A stretch of 64,000 nt of DNA from CAKSFT01 sp045544615 (GCA_045544615.1 JAZPZI010000026.1:20914-84913); one strand, 5' to 3'; counted from the first letter of the stretch, positions 8,393 to 16,258 are shown. Translations and numbers: made by a program. Notes: generated by a model from the sequence alone, not told the origin.

Positions 8393-11242
8393 ATGAAATT
8401 AAAGAAAATTTTAGGACTCTTGGTTGCCGGCGTTATGCTTATCGGTTCAATCAATGTTTCCGCTATCACAACTGAAGACCTGGCTATCACAAATAGTGCT
8501 GAGTACGAACAGACAAAGGAAATGTTTTCAAGTCTGGGACTTTTGAGCGGACAGGTTGATTATTCAAATGAAAAAGCAAATGTAAAAAGAGAAGACTTTG
8601 TTATGGCATTATTAAGAATCGCAGATGCCGACAAGGTTAACCCGGTAACAGAAGCTGTATTTACAGACGTAGATGTTGACTATCCGGTAGCTGCATACAT
8701 CAAAAAGGGCGTAGACCTCGGCTTCCTGGCAGGTTATGAAAATGGCTCATTCGGACCAAAGAATGACTTGTTGTTGGAACAGGCTGTTAAGGTTGTTGTT
8801 AAGTTCCTCGGTTACTCAAAAGAAGCTGAACTTCAGGGCGGATATCCAAATGGATACCTCACAGTTGCTGACAACTTAAAGCTTTTGGACGGAATCGACG
8901 CAAGCACAAAGACAGCTCTTACATATGGCGAATTGCTCACTATGTTCGAAAACGCTTTTGATGTAGAAGTTCCTAAGTTCGTTTTGAGCGGGGGTTCAGT
9001 TTCAATCGAGAACGAAAGCGGACGTACATTCCTTGATATCTACCACGATATCTATATCGAAGACGGCATTGTAAATGCAAACGAAATCACAGCACTCTTA
9101 AAGCATAGCGCTACAAGAACAGGTTGGGTAAAGATTGGTGATACAAGCTATTATGTAGGCGAGACATCAATCGCAGCATCACTTGGTTATGATGTAGAAT
9201 ACTTCTACAAGCAGACTGAGGATGACGATATTGGTACAATTCTTTACTTTGAACTTACAGAGAAGAACTTCACATACGAAATTGATGACGAAGACCTCTA
9301 TAAGGACAACAAGTCAACAAGTTCATATAAGTACTATGATGCAAGAGACAGAGAAAAGGATATCACAATCACAGCCAATACTAATGTTATCGTAAACGGT
9401 AAGCAGAAGGCTGGTTTCAGTGTGGCTGATTTAAACCCTGCATACGGTTCAGTAAAGCTTATCGACAATAACGAAGATGAAATTTTCGATATTATCGAAA
9501 TTACATCAATCGACCAGACAATTTTCGTGAACACAGTAAGTGTTGCAGACGAAAGCTACACAATCATTGATAAGGATGATCCTACAAACTCTGTTGAATT
9601 GAAGGTAACAGAGCCTGCATCATATGTTGTTTTGAAAGACGGTCAGGAAATCAAGCCAACAGAAATCGTAGCAACAAATGTTGTTTCTATCTGTAAGAAT
9701 GGCGACTACATCAAGGTTTTGGTTTCAGATAAGGCTATCGAAGAAGCCAAGATCGAATCTAAGGTTGCAGAAAACGAAGTTATCATCGACGACGAAGAAG
9801 TTATGGTTGGTGCTGCCTACATTGACAAGGCATCAAAGAACATTAAGCTTCCACAAATCAAGATTGGTACACAGGGCACATTCTACCTTGACGTATTCGG
9901 CAGAATCGCCGGTATCGCTGCAGAATCTTCACTTGTAACATCATACGGTGTAACATTGAAGCTCTACAAGAGCGTTAATGATGAAAACAAGGCCACATTG
10001 AAGATTTTGGATGAAAGCGGTGCAATCGAAAGACTCGACCTTGCTGAAGAAGTAAGATTCAACGGCAAGAAGATGGAAGTTCCTGATGTTTGCGCTGCAC
10101 TTGAATACAAGTCTGAAAATGCTTCAAAGTATGACGATGCAAGAAAGTCAGCAGACAACGTTGATAAATTCAGACAGCTTATCATGTATTCACTCAATGA
10201 TGAAGGTAAAATCTCAAAGATTTACACATCAGAGGCGGATGAACTCGAATATGAAGGTTCATTCGAAGTGCATGTAAACAGTTCAGAGTCAACATATGAA
10301 TACTGGACATACAACTGGGCAAGACGTTATTACCAGGGAACACAGACAAAGGTATTCCAGATTGCAGCGGATGAAGAAATCTGTCGTGTAATCTCGGGTG
10401 TTACAAACCTCAAGACTGATGCAAACGAAAAGAACCATATCGGTACATATTATTTCTATAATCAAGATGATGCTCTTACTATCGATGTTGCAATCAAGTA
10501 CATCAAGGAATCATCGGAAGAAACAAATGGTGTTTCAGCATCAGGAACCTTCTATGTTGTAGTCGCAAAGTATGAAGGTTTGGATGCAAATGATGAACCT
10601 GTAAATGTTGTTAAGGTACTTAATGACAGCGGCACAGAAATAGAACTCTATCCAGGTGAAACAACAGACGACGCTTGTAAGGAAGCACTTTCAAAGTTGA
10701 ATGTTGGTGATATTATTAAGTATTCAAAGAAGTCTAATGGAGACCTTCAGGGTGTCAAAAAAATCCTTGATATAACCACATCACTTGATTACTATTCGGC
10801 AGGTCAGGTGGGTAATACATCTACGCCGCTTAACCAGTGTGGTTCATACATATTGAGTTCTAACGGTACATTATTAAGCTATAACACATCTTCAGAGTAT
10901 TCTTTGGGTTATGTAAGAGCGTTGTATGTAAACGGCACAAGCCTTGTTGCAAATGTACCGAACATCAACCCTAATGCGATTGCAAGTGCAAACCCATCTT
11001 CTGCTCAGCTTGCAAAGGTTGGATTGTCAACAGTTGCAGAGTTTAAGGAATTGATTGTTGAAGAAGGCTTGAAGCCTCGTATGACTCCGATGACAGCAAC
11101 TGTAACAAGAGTTGACCTTACAAACCTCAAGAACATTACAGTTGAATCGGGTTTGAGCCCATCAGTTATTATGCCTGGCGATAGTATTCTTTATCAGATG
11201 AGATACAATACTGCAGAGCATTTCTGGATAATTAAACACTAA
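8393..11242 (+). CDS. Large S-layer-type protein with N-terminal SLH repeats
   Basis: The 949-residue product has a signal peptide (about 1-24). SLH-like repeats lie in residues 35-200 (SLGLLSGQVDYSNEKANVKR, YIKKGVDLGFLAGYENGSFG, LTYGELLTMFENAF). The remaining ~740 residues are Asp/Glu/Lys-rich beta-structure with many predicted OB/Ig-like strands and no recognised enzyme domain. Size, SLH position and composition fit an S-layer-like or abundant envelope protein. The gene follows a GGGAGGTTAAG ribosome site and is the last of the surface cluster, ending just before a strong terminator. Confidence 0.8.
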   Translation: MKLKKILGLLVAGVMLIGSINVSAITTEDLAITNSAEYEQTKEMFSSLGLLSGQVDYSNEKANVKREDFVMALLRIADADKVNPVTEAVFTDVDVDYPVAAYIKKGVDLGFLAGYENGSFGPKNDLLLEQAVKVVVKFLGYSKEAELQGGYPNGYLTVADNLKLLDGIDASTKTALTYGELLTMFENAFDVEVPKFVLSGGSVSIENESGRTFLDIYHDIYIEDGIVNANEITALLKHSATRTGWVKIGDTSYYVGETSIAASLGYDVEYFYKQTEDDDIGTILYFELTEKNFTYEIDDEDLYKDNKSTSSYKYYDARDREKDITITANTNVIVNGKQKAGFSVADLNPAYGSVKLIDNNEDEIFDIIEITSIDQTIFVNTVSVADESYTIIDKDDPTNSVELKVTEPASYVVLKDGQEIKPTEIVATNVVSICKNGDYIKVLVSDKAIEEAKIESKVAENEVIIDDEEVMVGAAYIDKASKNIKLPQIKIGTQGTFYLDVFGRIAGIAAESSLVTSYGVTLKLYKSVNDENKATLKILDESGAIERLDLAEEVRFNGKKMEVPDVCAALEYKSENASKYDDARKSADNVDKFRQLIMYSLNDEGKISKIYTSEADELEYEGSFEVHVNSSESTYEYWTYNWARRYYQGTQTKVFQIAADEEICRVISGVTNLKTDANEKNHIGTYYFYNQDDALTIDVAIKYIKESSEETNGVSASGTFYVVVAKYEGLDANDEPVNVVKVLNDSGTEIELYPGETTDDACKEALSKLNVGDIIKYSKKSNGDLQGVKKILDITTSLDYYSAGQVGNTSTPLNQCGSYILSSNGTLLSYNTSSEYSLGYVRALYVNGTSLVANVPNINPNAIASANPSSAQLAKVGLSTVAEFKELIVEEGLKPRMTPMTATVTRVDLTNLKNITVESGLSPSVIMPGDSILYQMRYNTAEHFWIIKH

Positions 11243-11253
11243 TTTAAAACAAT

Positions 11254-11284
11254 AAAAAAGGAAGGGTACGTCCCTTCCTTTTTT
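11254..11284 (+). terminator. Strong terminator of the surface-protein cluster
   Basis: A 13-bp perfect stem (11254-11266 with 11272-11284), a TACGT loop and A/T-rich flanks could act on both strands. It stands 12 bases after the SLH-protein stop. Confidence 0.9.
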
Positions 11285-11287
11285 GCT

Positions 11288-11442
11288 GGGGATGTTAAAA
11301 AGCTTCGGAGCACAAGAAAAGGTATGCACTTTTCTTGCTATCGACAAACTTCGCCTCTCGTCGTACCACAGTACGACTTCGGGTAACCCAAAGCTGTTGC
11401 TTTGGCTCAGTTTGTCAATTCCGAAGCTTTTTTCCTATCCCC
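11288..11442. repeat. Dispersed structured repeat, copy 1 (155 bp)
   Basis: The element is bounded by GGGGAT/ATCCCC and continues inward with AAGCTTCGGA/TCCGAAGCTT. Inside are the stems AAGAAAAG/CTTTTCTT, GACAAACT/AGTTTGTC, GTCGTAC/GTACGAC and CCAAAGC/GCTTTGG, giving a multibranched fold. A second copy lies at 48505-48657. The inner 66 bases are almost identical and most differences fall in hairpin loops. Both copies lie between convergent genes. It could be a MITE-like element, a structured RNA or a bidirectional terminator; it encodes no protein. Confidence 0.85.
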
Positions 11443-11462
11443 ATTTATTGTTTTGGTTAAAA

Positions 11463-12407
11463 TTAAAAAGTTTTGTAGCTAAAAGACGGATTATCAAAGG
11501 TAAAGATATCCTCAAGCCCGGCAGAGTATAACACTTCGTTTTTGTCTGTTATAAAAATTGCCGCAACGCCAAACTCGTCGAGAATCGGCATGGATGCCTC
11601 AAATCCGAGAATAAAGCATTTTGTAGAGAGCATATCGGCAATGGTTGCGTTGTCGGAAATGATAGTCACCGAGCGGAGCCCACTTTTAGCAGGATAGCCT
11701 GTTTTCGGGTCAATTATATGGTGGTACCTGATACCGTCTGCATCAAAGTACCGCTCGTAATCACCTGAGGTCACGACCGCTAAATTCTCTGCCGAGATAA
11801 TACCGACATAGCTGTCAGGCTCATCGGGTGTCCGAACGCCAATCTGCCAGGGCTTGCCGTTTGGCTTTTTACCCTTTGCATAGATGTTTCCGCCAAGGTT
11901 TATGAGTGCAGAGTCGACCTTTTCACGGTCCAAAATCTCAACAAGGCGGTCTGTGATGTAGCCTTTTGCGATTGCACCGAGATTGACCTTTTTGCCAATG
12001 TCTGATTTTGCTTTTGAAATTTCGGCATCGTCTGGGAGTACGGCGCTTTTTATTGCTTCGTCCCACAGACTGAAAAGCTCGCCGGCATGCGGGTTGAAGG
12101 TGTCGTCTGCATATTTTTTAGAAAGCTCAAGTATTTCTTCTGTGTCGGTAGAAAGCGCTATATTCTCACCATTATTCAGCCTTGAGATTTCGCTCTCGGG
12201 ATTGGTAACGGAAAACCGTGAATCGGCGAGCCTTATGTAATCAATGCACTCGGAAAGTGCAGACTCGCTATCATAGACCGTAACGGTTGATACGGTGCCG
12301 AGCTCGCCGGTGAGCGTCTGGCTGAACTCGTTGTTGGGTGCATTTGCACATCCCGATGAGAGCGCTATTATATACAACAAAAGTTGCACAAAAATCTTCT
12401 TTTTCAT
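11463..12407 (-). CDS. apbE: FAD:protein FMN transferase lipoprotein (ApbE family)
   Basis: The 314-residue product starts with a lipoprotein-type signal (MKKKIFVQ, then SSGC with Cys20). ApbE enzymes attach FMN covalently to Thr residues of RnfG/NqrC-type electron-transport subunits outside the membrane. Family motifs include VNLGAIAKGYITDRLVE, ALINLGGNIYAKG, RYHHIIDPKTGYPA and the late TIADMLSTKCFILG. ATG at 12407 is preferred over an upstream in-frame codon because GAGGG precedes it. No Rnf or Nqr genes are in the window. It is transcribed divergently from the MFS gene. Confidence 0.9.
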   Translation of the reverse strand: MKKKIFVQLLLYIIALSSGCANAPNNEFSQTLTGELGTVSTVTVYDSESALSECIDYIRLADSRFSVTNPESEISRLNNGENIALSTDTEEILELSKKYADDTFNPHAGELFSLWDEAIKSAVLPDDAEISKAKSDIGKKVNLGAIAKGYITDRLVEILDREKVDSALINLGGNIYAKGKKPNGKPWQIGVRTPDEPDSYVGIISAENLAVVTSGDYERYFDADGIRYHHIIDPKTGYPAKSGLRSVTIISDNATIADMLSTKCFILGFEASMPILDEFGVAAIFITDKNEVLYSAGLEDIFTFDNPSFSYKTF

Positions 12408-12432
12408 ACTTACCCTCTTTGCTTTTTTTATA

Positions 12433-12461
12433 ATTATATCAAATAGCAGGGTAAGATTCAA
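12433..12461 (-). promoter_or_regulatory. SigA promoter of apbE
   Basis: Read on the minus strand: TTGAAT, 17-base spacer, TATAAT, about 25 bases before the start codon. Confidence 0.65.
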
Positions 12462-12470
12462 GTGATTTTG

Positions 12471-12498
12471 TTGACAATATGTGGCAAAGTGATATAAT
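12471..12498 (+). promoter_or_regulatory. SigA promoter of the MFS transporter gene
   Basis: A perfect TTGACA at 12471-12476 and a perfect TATAAT at 12493-12498, 16 bases apart. It is back to back with the apbE promoter. Confidence 0.8.
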
Positions 12499-12539
12499 TA
12501 TAGTGTTGGAAAACTCATAATTATTTGGGGGTATTTCGT

Positions 12540-13763
12540 ATGACAAAGTTTAAGGGCTATGCAAAATATGTAGGCCTTTTGGGAGCACTGGTGTATTTTG
12601 TAAGCTATATCACAAGAATAAATTACGCAGCGGTGCTTGTTTCTGTAATCGAGGACAGAGGTGTAACCAATGCGGCGGCGTCTATGGCATTGACGGCGAG
12701 TGCGATAACCTACGGAATTGGTCAGCTAATCAGCGGATACCTTGGCGATAAAGTAAAACCGAACATCTTGATATTTTCGGGGATTCTGGTGAGTGTTGCG
12801 ACAAATATTTTGCTTCCTCTTTCAGAGAGCGTTTATGTTATGGCGGTAATCTGGGGCGTGAATGGACTTGCGCAAGCATTTATGTGGCCGCCACTTGTAA
12901 AGTTTATGTCTAACCTTCTGGATGCGGACAGATACCAAAAGGCGTGTGTGCTTGTTTCTCAGGCAAGCTCGGTAGGTACTGTTGCGATGTACCTTTTAGC
13001 ACCCGTTTGTGTTAAGTTTTTGAGTTGGGAGTATGTATTCTATATTGCGGCTGTCTGTGCCTTCTTTGTAGCGTTTGTGTGGCTTTTTGCCTCGGCAAAG
13101 CTTGAAAAAATTCTTCCAAAACAGGTTATGACCGAAAAGGTAAAACAGGAATCAGAAAATACAAATGGCTTGAAGCTTGGAGTATGGACTGTAATAGGCG
13201 GAGTTATGCTTGCGATTGCTTTGCAGGGAATACTTCGTGACGGTGTTACAAACTGGCTCCCGACATATCTTGAAAATACATTCCATCTCGGAAGTTCGAT
13301 TTCGATTTTAAGCGGCGTGGTTTTGCCTGTTTTCGGAGTTGTGTCCTTCCAGGTGGTTGGCTGGATTTACAGAAAGTGGATTAAAAATGAGCTTGGCGGC
13401 TCGGCAGTGATATTTGCAATTACAGCCATTTCTGCATTCGTGCTCTATTTTATGGCAGATGTAAGCCCTGTACTTTCGGTTGCGGTTGCGACAATTATCA
13501 CAAGCTGCATGCACGCCGTGAACTTTATACTCATATGTATGGTACCGATGAAGTTGAGGAATATGGGTAAAACCTCATTTATGACGGGTTTGCTAAACTC
13601 GTGTACATATGTCGGAAGTGCGGTATCGGGATACGGTATGGCGACTATTGCCGATAACTTTGGTTGGAATGCGGCAGTCCTCAGCTGGGGAATTGTAGCA
13701 GGAGTTGGTATTTTGGTTTGTTTGTTAGTAAAAAGACCATGGAAAAAGTTACTTAATAAGTAA
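12540..13763 (+). CDS. MFS transporter, organophosphate:phosphate antiporter (OPA/GlpT-like)
   Basis: The 407-residue protein has about 12 hydrophobic segments. The first helix carries Arg in YITRINYAA, and loop 2-3 reads YGIGQLISGYLGDKVKPN, both typical of the OPA family (GlpT, UhpT), which exchanges sugar- or glycerol-phosphates for inorganic phosphate. The hydrophilic central loop (about 190-215) is also typical. ATG at 12540 is chosen over the TTG at 12525 because GGGGGT lies just upstream of it. The true substrate cannot be read from sequence. It is a single-gene unit ending at two tandem terminators. Confidence 0.75.
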   Translation: MTKFKGYAKYVGLLGALVYFVSYITRINYAAVLVSVIEDRGVTNAAASMALTASAITYGIGQLISGYLGDKVKPNILIFSGILVSVATNILLPLSESVYVMAVIWGVNGLAQAFMWPPLVKFMSNLLDADRYQKACVLVSQASSVGTVAMYLLAPVCVKFLSWEYVFYIAAVCAFFVAFVWLFASAKLEKILPKQVMTEKVKQESENTNGLKLGVWTVIGGVMLAIALQGILRDGVTNWLPTYLENTFHLGSSISILSGVVLPVFGVVSFQVVGWIYRKWIKNELGGSAVIFAITAISAFVLYFMADVSPVLSVAVATIITSCMHAVNFILICMVPMKLRNMGKTSFMTGLLNSCTYVGSAVSGYGMATIADNFGWNAAVLSWGIVAGVGILVCLLVKRPWKKLLNK

Positions 13764-13766
13764 GAT

Positions 13767-13829
13767 AAAACACACCTTTAAAAAAGGTGTGTTTTTGTTT
13801 TAAAAAGTCCTGTTTCAGGGCTTTTTTTG
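13767..13829 (+). terminator. Two tandem terminators
   Basis: Hairpin 1 (13768-13794) pairs AAACACACCTTT with AAAGGTGTGTTT and has a T tail. Hairpin 2 (13802-13829) pairs AAAAAGTCCTG with CAGGGCTTTTT and has seven Ts. They isolate the transporter gene from spoIIA. Confidence 0.85.
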
Positions 13830-13900
13830 TTTTTCGGTAAAATGCCGTTTTATTATGGAAATCGAAAGTCAAAAAGCGACAAAAGCTTATTGTTTTCTCA

Positions 13901-13928
13901 AAAGGTAAAAGGGGAGTGTGGGCGGAAT
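13901..13928 (+). promoter_or_regulatory. SigH-like promoter of the spoIIA operon
   Basis: AAAGGTAAA at 13901-13909 and GCGGAAT at 13922-13928 are separated by 12 bases. They match the SigH consensus (RNAGGAWWW, 11-12 bases, RNNGAAT) with one mismatch. In Bacillus subtilis the spoIIA operon is read by SigH, so the match is expected here. It is about 40 bases before the spoIIAA start. Confidence 0.45.
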
Positions 13929-13965
13929 TAAAGAGTTGACTAAAAATTTATCTGGAGGGAAATGT

Positions 13966-14301
13966 ATGGAAATCAGACTAATCGGGGACAAGCATACCCT
14001 GCTTGTCAATATCGATTCCGAGCTTGACCATCATGCGGCGGGAAAAATCCGTGAGGCGGTTGACAGGAAAATCAAGAGCACAAATGCGGTAAATATCATT
14101 TTCGATTTTTCAAAGGTGACATTTATGGATAGCTCGGGTATCGGAGTTATTATGGGTAGGTATAAAGTCTCAAAGATGCTCGGCGGACGGGTTATAATCT
14201 TTGGTGCGAAAAAACAGACCAGGCGCATAATAGAAATGTCGGGAATAGACAGGCTCGTAAAGGTGTGCGATAAGCTTTGCGAAGCCTTGGAATTAGTATA
14301 A
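13966..14301 (+). CDS. spoIIAA: Anti-sigma F factor antagonist SpoIIAA
   Basis: The 111-residue STAS-domain protein frees SigF from SpoIIAB in the forespore once dephosphorylated by SpoIIE. The phosphorylation motif FMDSSGIGVIMGRYK lies at residues 53-67, with the target serine at 56/57. The ATG at 13966 is used because CTGGAGGGA precedes it; the upstream in-frame GTG at 13918 has no such site. It is the first gene of a three-gene operon, with spoIIAB starting 13 bases after its stop. Confidence 0.95.
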   Translation: MEIRLIGDKHTLLVNIDSELDHHAAGKIREAVDRKIKSTNAVNIIFDFSKVTFMDSSGIGVIMGRYKVSKMLGGRVIIFGAKKQTRRIIEMSGIDRLVKVCDKLCEALELV

Positions 14302-14314
14302 AGGGGTGATAGAT

Positions 14315-14734
14315 ATGGAAAATGTAATGTGCTTGGAATTTATAAATAACTCTGAGAATGAGGCGTTTGCACGAATGGTTGCGACGGCATTTGTGACACC
14401 GCTAAATCCCACATTGGAGGAAATTGGCGAGATAAAAACTGCAATTTCAGAGGCAGTAACAAATGCAATAATCCACGGCTACGAGGATGTAGTAGGCATG
14501 GTGAGGATGGAGGGCAAAATCTCGGGCAATACGGTTGAGTACATAATATCGGACAAGGGATGTGGAATAAGCGACATCGAAAAGGCAAGAGAACCTCTAT
14601 ATACCGGAAAACCCGAAATGGAAAGGTCAGGAATGGGATTTTCCATAATGGAATGTTTTATGGATAGCATTGAGGTGTCGAGCAGTCTGGGGATGGGAAC
14701 AACCGTAAAGCTGACAAAGGTAATAGGAAAATGA
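14315..14734 (+). CDS. spoIIAB: Anti-sigma F factor and serine kinase SpoIIAB
   Basis: The 139-residue GHKL-type kinase binds SigF and phosphorylates SpoIIAA. The N box is EAVTNAIIHGYE (Glu46, Asn50, His54), G1 is DKGCGI, and G2 is SGMGFSIM. An AAGGGGTG ribosome site directs ATG 14315. The stop overlaps the sigF start by four bases (ATGA), giving translational coupling that keeps sigma and anti-sigma in proportion. Confidence 0.95.
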   Translation: MENVMCLEFINNSENEAFARMVATAFVTPLNPTLEEIGEIKTAISEAVTNAIIHGYEDVVGMVRMEGKISGNTVEYIISDKGCGISDIEKAREPLYTGKPEMERSGMGFSIMECFMDSIEVSSSLGMGTTVKLTKVIGK

Positions 14735-15429
14735 ACAGCAACAGTGTTTTACTTGACAGGGTTAAAAGCGGAGACAAAACGGCCGAGGCAGAACTGGTGG
14801 AGAATAATATCGGGCTTGTGAAGACTACGGCACTGAAGTTTTCCAATCGTGGATATGATTTTGAAGAGATTGTCCAGGTCGGCTCAATCGGGCTCATAAA
14901 AGCGGTAAAACGCTTCAATCCCGAGTTTGATGTGCAGTTTTCAACCTATGCCGTACCGATGATTGTGGGTGAGATACGCAGATTTTTAAGAGATGACGGG
15001 ATATTGAAGGTGAGCAGAAGTCTCAAAGAGAATGCATTCAAGGGAAGACGTGCAGAGGAAGAGCTTCGCCGAGAGCTTATGAGAGAGCCTACGATAGGTG
15101 AGATTGCAAAAAGGTCGGGGATATCCTGCGAGGAGCTGATTGAGGCATTTGATGCGTCAATTGCACCTGAGTCGATTTACTATGAAAATGAAGAAAGAGA
15201 ACATGAAGAAAGGCTCACATCTCCCGACTGCGAAGGGGATATCATAAACAGAGTTTTAGTGCACGGAATGCTTGAGAACCTGGATGCGAGGGAGAGACAG
15301 ATTATAATCCTCAGGTATTTTAAGGGGAAAACTCAGAGCGAGATTGCAGGCTTGATTGGAGTATCACAGGTGCAGGTTTCAAGGATAGAAAAAGCCTGTC
15401 TTTTGAAATTAAGAAAGATGCTCGGATAG
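14731..15429 (+). CDS. sigF: RNA polymerase sporulation sigma factor SigF
   Basis: The 232-residue SigB/SigF/SigG-type sigma factor is the first compartment-specific sigma in the forespore. Region 2 contains FEEIVQVGSIGLIKAVKRF and FSTYAVPMIVGEIRRFLRDD, region 3 TIGEIAKRSGISCEELIEAF, and region 4 LDARERQIIILRYFKGKTQS then a helix-turn-helix (EIAGLIGVSQVQVSRIEK). Its last 21 bases are shared antisense with the stop end of a minus-strand gene, and no terminator separates the two. Confidence 0.95.
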   Translation: MNSNSVLLDRVKSGDKTAEAELVENNIGLVKTTALKFSNRGYDFEEIVQVGSIGLIKAVKRFNPEFDVQFSTYAVPMIVGEIRRFLRDDGILKVSRSLKENAFKGRRAEEELRRELMREPTIGEIAKRSGISCEELIEAFDASIAPESIYYENEEREHEERLTSPDCEGDIINRVLVHGMLENLDARERQIIILRYFKGKTQSEIAGLIGVSQVQVSRIEKACLLKLRKMLG

Positions 15430-15669
15430 AAAAACCGAACTGTCCTCAATGATCAGTGTGTAGAATTTGTTTGGATAAAGGGGTAGCCAGAGGTCAAATA
15501 GGGGCAAGTTTTTGGAGTCGCAAATCAGGACAGTGTGCGAGCCGGCTTCGGTTATATGCATCCGGCTTTTTTGGTTTGCACCCAGAAGCTCCTCGACCTC
15601 GGTATCGTCTAAAAATATGATAAGAACGGGATTTGAGCTTTTGTTGAAAAAAGAAATATATGTAAACAT
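15409..15669 (-). CDS. Small conserved-looking protein of unknown function (86 aa)
   Basis: The ATG at 15669 follows GAGGTG by six bases on the minus strand. The product looks like a compact beta-rich domain (NPVLIIFLDDTEVEELLG, SHTVLICDSK, YPNKFYTLIIEDSSVF), perhaps DUF4397-like, with no signal peptide or membrane helix. It converges on sigF and overlaps its last 21 bases. The open frame extends upstream to 15807, but that part runs through the putative structured RNA and lacks a ribosome site, so the short form is preferred. Confidence 0.5.
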   Translation of the reverse strand: MFTYISFFNKSSNPVLIIFLDDTEVEELLGANQKSRMHITEAGSHTVLICDSKNLPLFDLWLPLYPNKFYTLIIEDSSVFLSEHLS

Positions 15670-15673
15670 AGCA

Positions 15674-15703
15674 TTCACCTCGGGAGAAATTATAGTATAT
15701 AAT
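15674..15703 (+). promoter_or_regulatory. Plus-strand promoter in front of the putative structured RNA
   Basis: TTCACC, 18-base spacer, perfect TATAAT. Transcription would start near 15710, at the 5' arm of the closing stem described for the RNA. Confidence 0.5.
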
Positions 15704-15707
15704 ATGC

Positions 15708-15874
15708 CGGGTTTACATAATGAGTGCAAAAAAATAAACCCCACGAAAACCGTGCCCGGGTCAGATTTCTTACCTGCATTTGCAGGTGGGTCGTCTCCCG
15801 AAAACATTACAAGTCCACTGGCAGTCCCGAAGGAAAGGAGGCATGTGCGCCGCTTCCGGAGTAAACATCCCGTA
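15708..15874 (+). ncRNA. Putative structured non-coding RNA (6S-like candidate)
   Basis: This unusually GC-rich stretch lies between two minus-strand genes. CGGGTTTAC near 15708 can pair with GTAAACATCCCG near 15862 as a closing stem. Inside are CACG-AAAAC-CGTG (15742-15754), CCTGCATTTGCAGG (15774-15787) and several CCCG/CGGG arms. The plus strand has a good promoter. The minus strand has a possible terminator (CACG/CGTG stem, then seven Ts). A long closed stem of about 165 nt recalls 6S RNA, and in B. subtilis the bsrA gene lies in the same general region as yrrK/yrzB, but I do not recognise the 6S core with confidence. The strand is uncertain. Confidence 0.4.
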
Positions 15875-15991
15875 TAAGAAGTGTTGGTAAAAAAATGACC
15901 TTACACGTGAGTCACAGGGTAAATTTCTATAATTATAATAACATATCGTGTATAAAAAATCAATATGAAAATTTATACAATTTTTTGAAGA

Positions 15992-16258
15992 TTAGTCCTC
16001 GTCGTACATTTCTTCGTCACGTCTTAAGAATTCTTCAAAGGCAGCCTGGAGTTCGTCCTCGTCATCAACCATAACGAGTTCAGGGTCTTCTGTGTCGATG
16101 CCTGAAACCTTCATGATTAAAACCTCATCAGATTCTTCGTTATCCATGATCTCCAAAAGTGCGAAATATGTTTCGTCGTTTAATTCGAAAACGTCGATTG
16201 TGGCAAATTCAATCTGATTGCCCTGATCGTCTTCTAAAATGATGATATTATCTTCCAT
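15992..16258 (-). CDS. yrzB: DUF1292 acidic protein, YrzB family
   Basis: The 88-residue, strongly acidic protein (MEDNIIILEDDQGNQIEF, ending FLRRDEEMYDED) is typical of DUF1292/YrzB proteins, whose function is unknown. It lies 69 bases downstream of ruvX on the same strand, the yrrK-yrzB order of B. subtilis. ATG 16258 is preferred over the upstream GTG at 16267 because GAGGTG is correctly spaced for it. Confidence 0.9.
   Translation of the reverse strand: MEDNIIILEDDQGNQIEFATIDVFELNDETYFALLEIMDNEESDEVLIMKVSGIDTEDPELVMVDDEDELQAAFEEFLRRDEEMYDED

Noticed and set aside
11285..11460. Possible tRNA-like or protein-coding reading of the structured repeat
   Set aside because: There is no acceptor/anticodon/T-arm arrangement and the frames differ between the two copies, so neither a tRNA nor a coding gene is supported.
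15670..15807. N-terminal extension of the 86-residue minus-strand protein
   Set aside because: It lies within the structured-RNA segment, lacks a ribosome site, and the inner ATG at 15669 has a good one.
15512..15877. 121-codon plus-strand frame across the sigF/yrzB gap
   Set aside because: It passes antisense through the 86-residue gene and then through the putative structured RNA, with no ribosome site.
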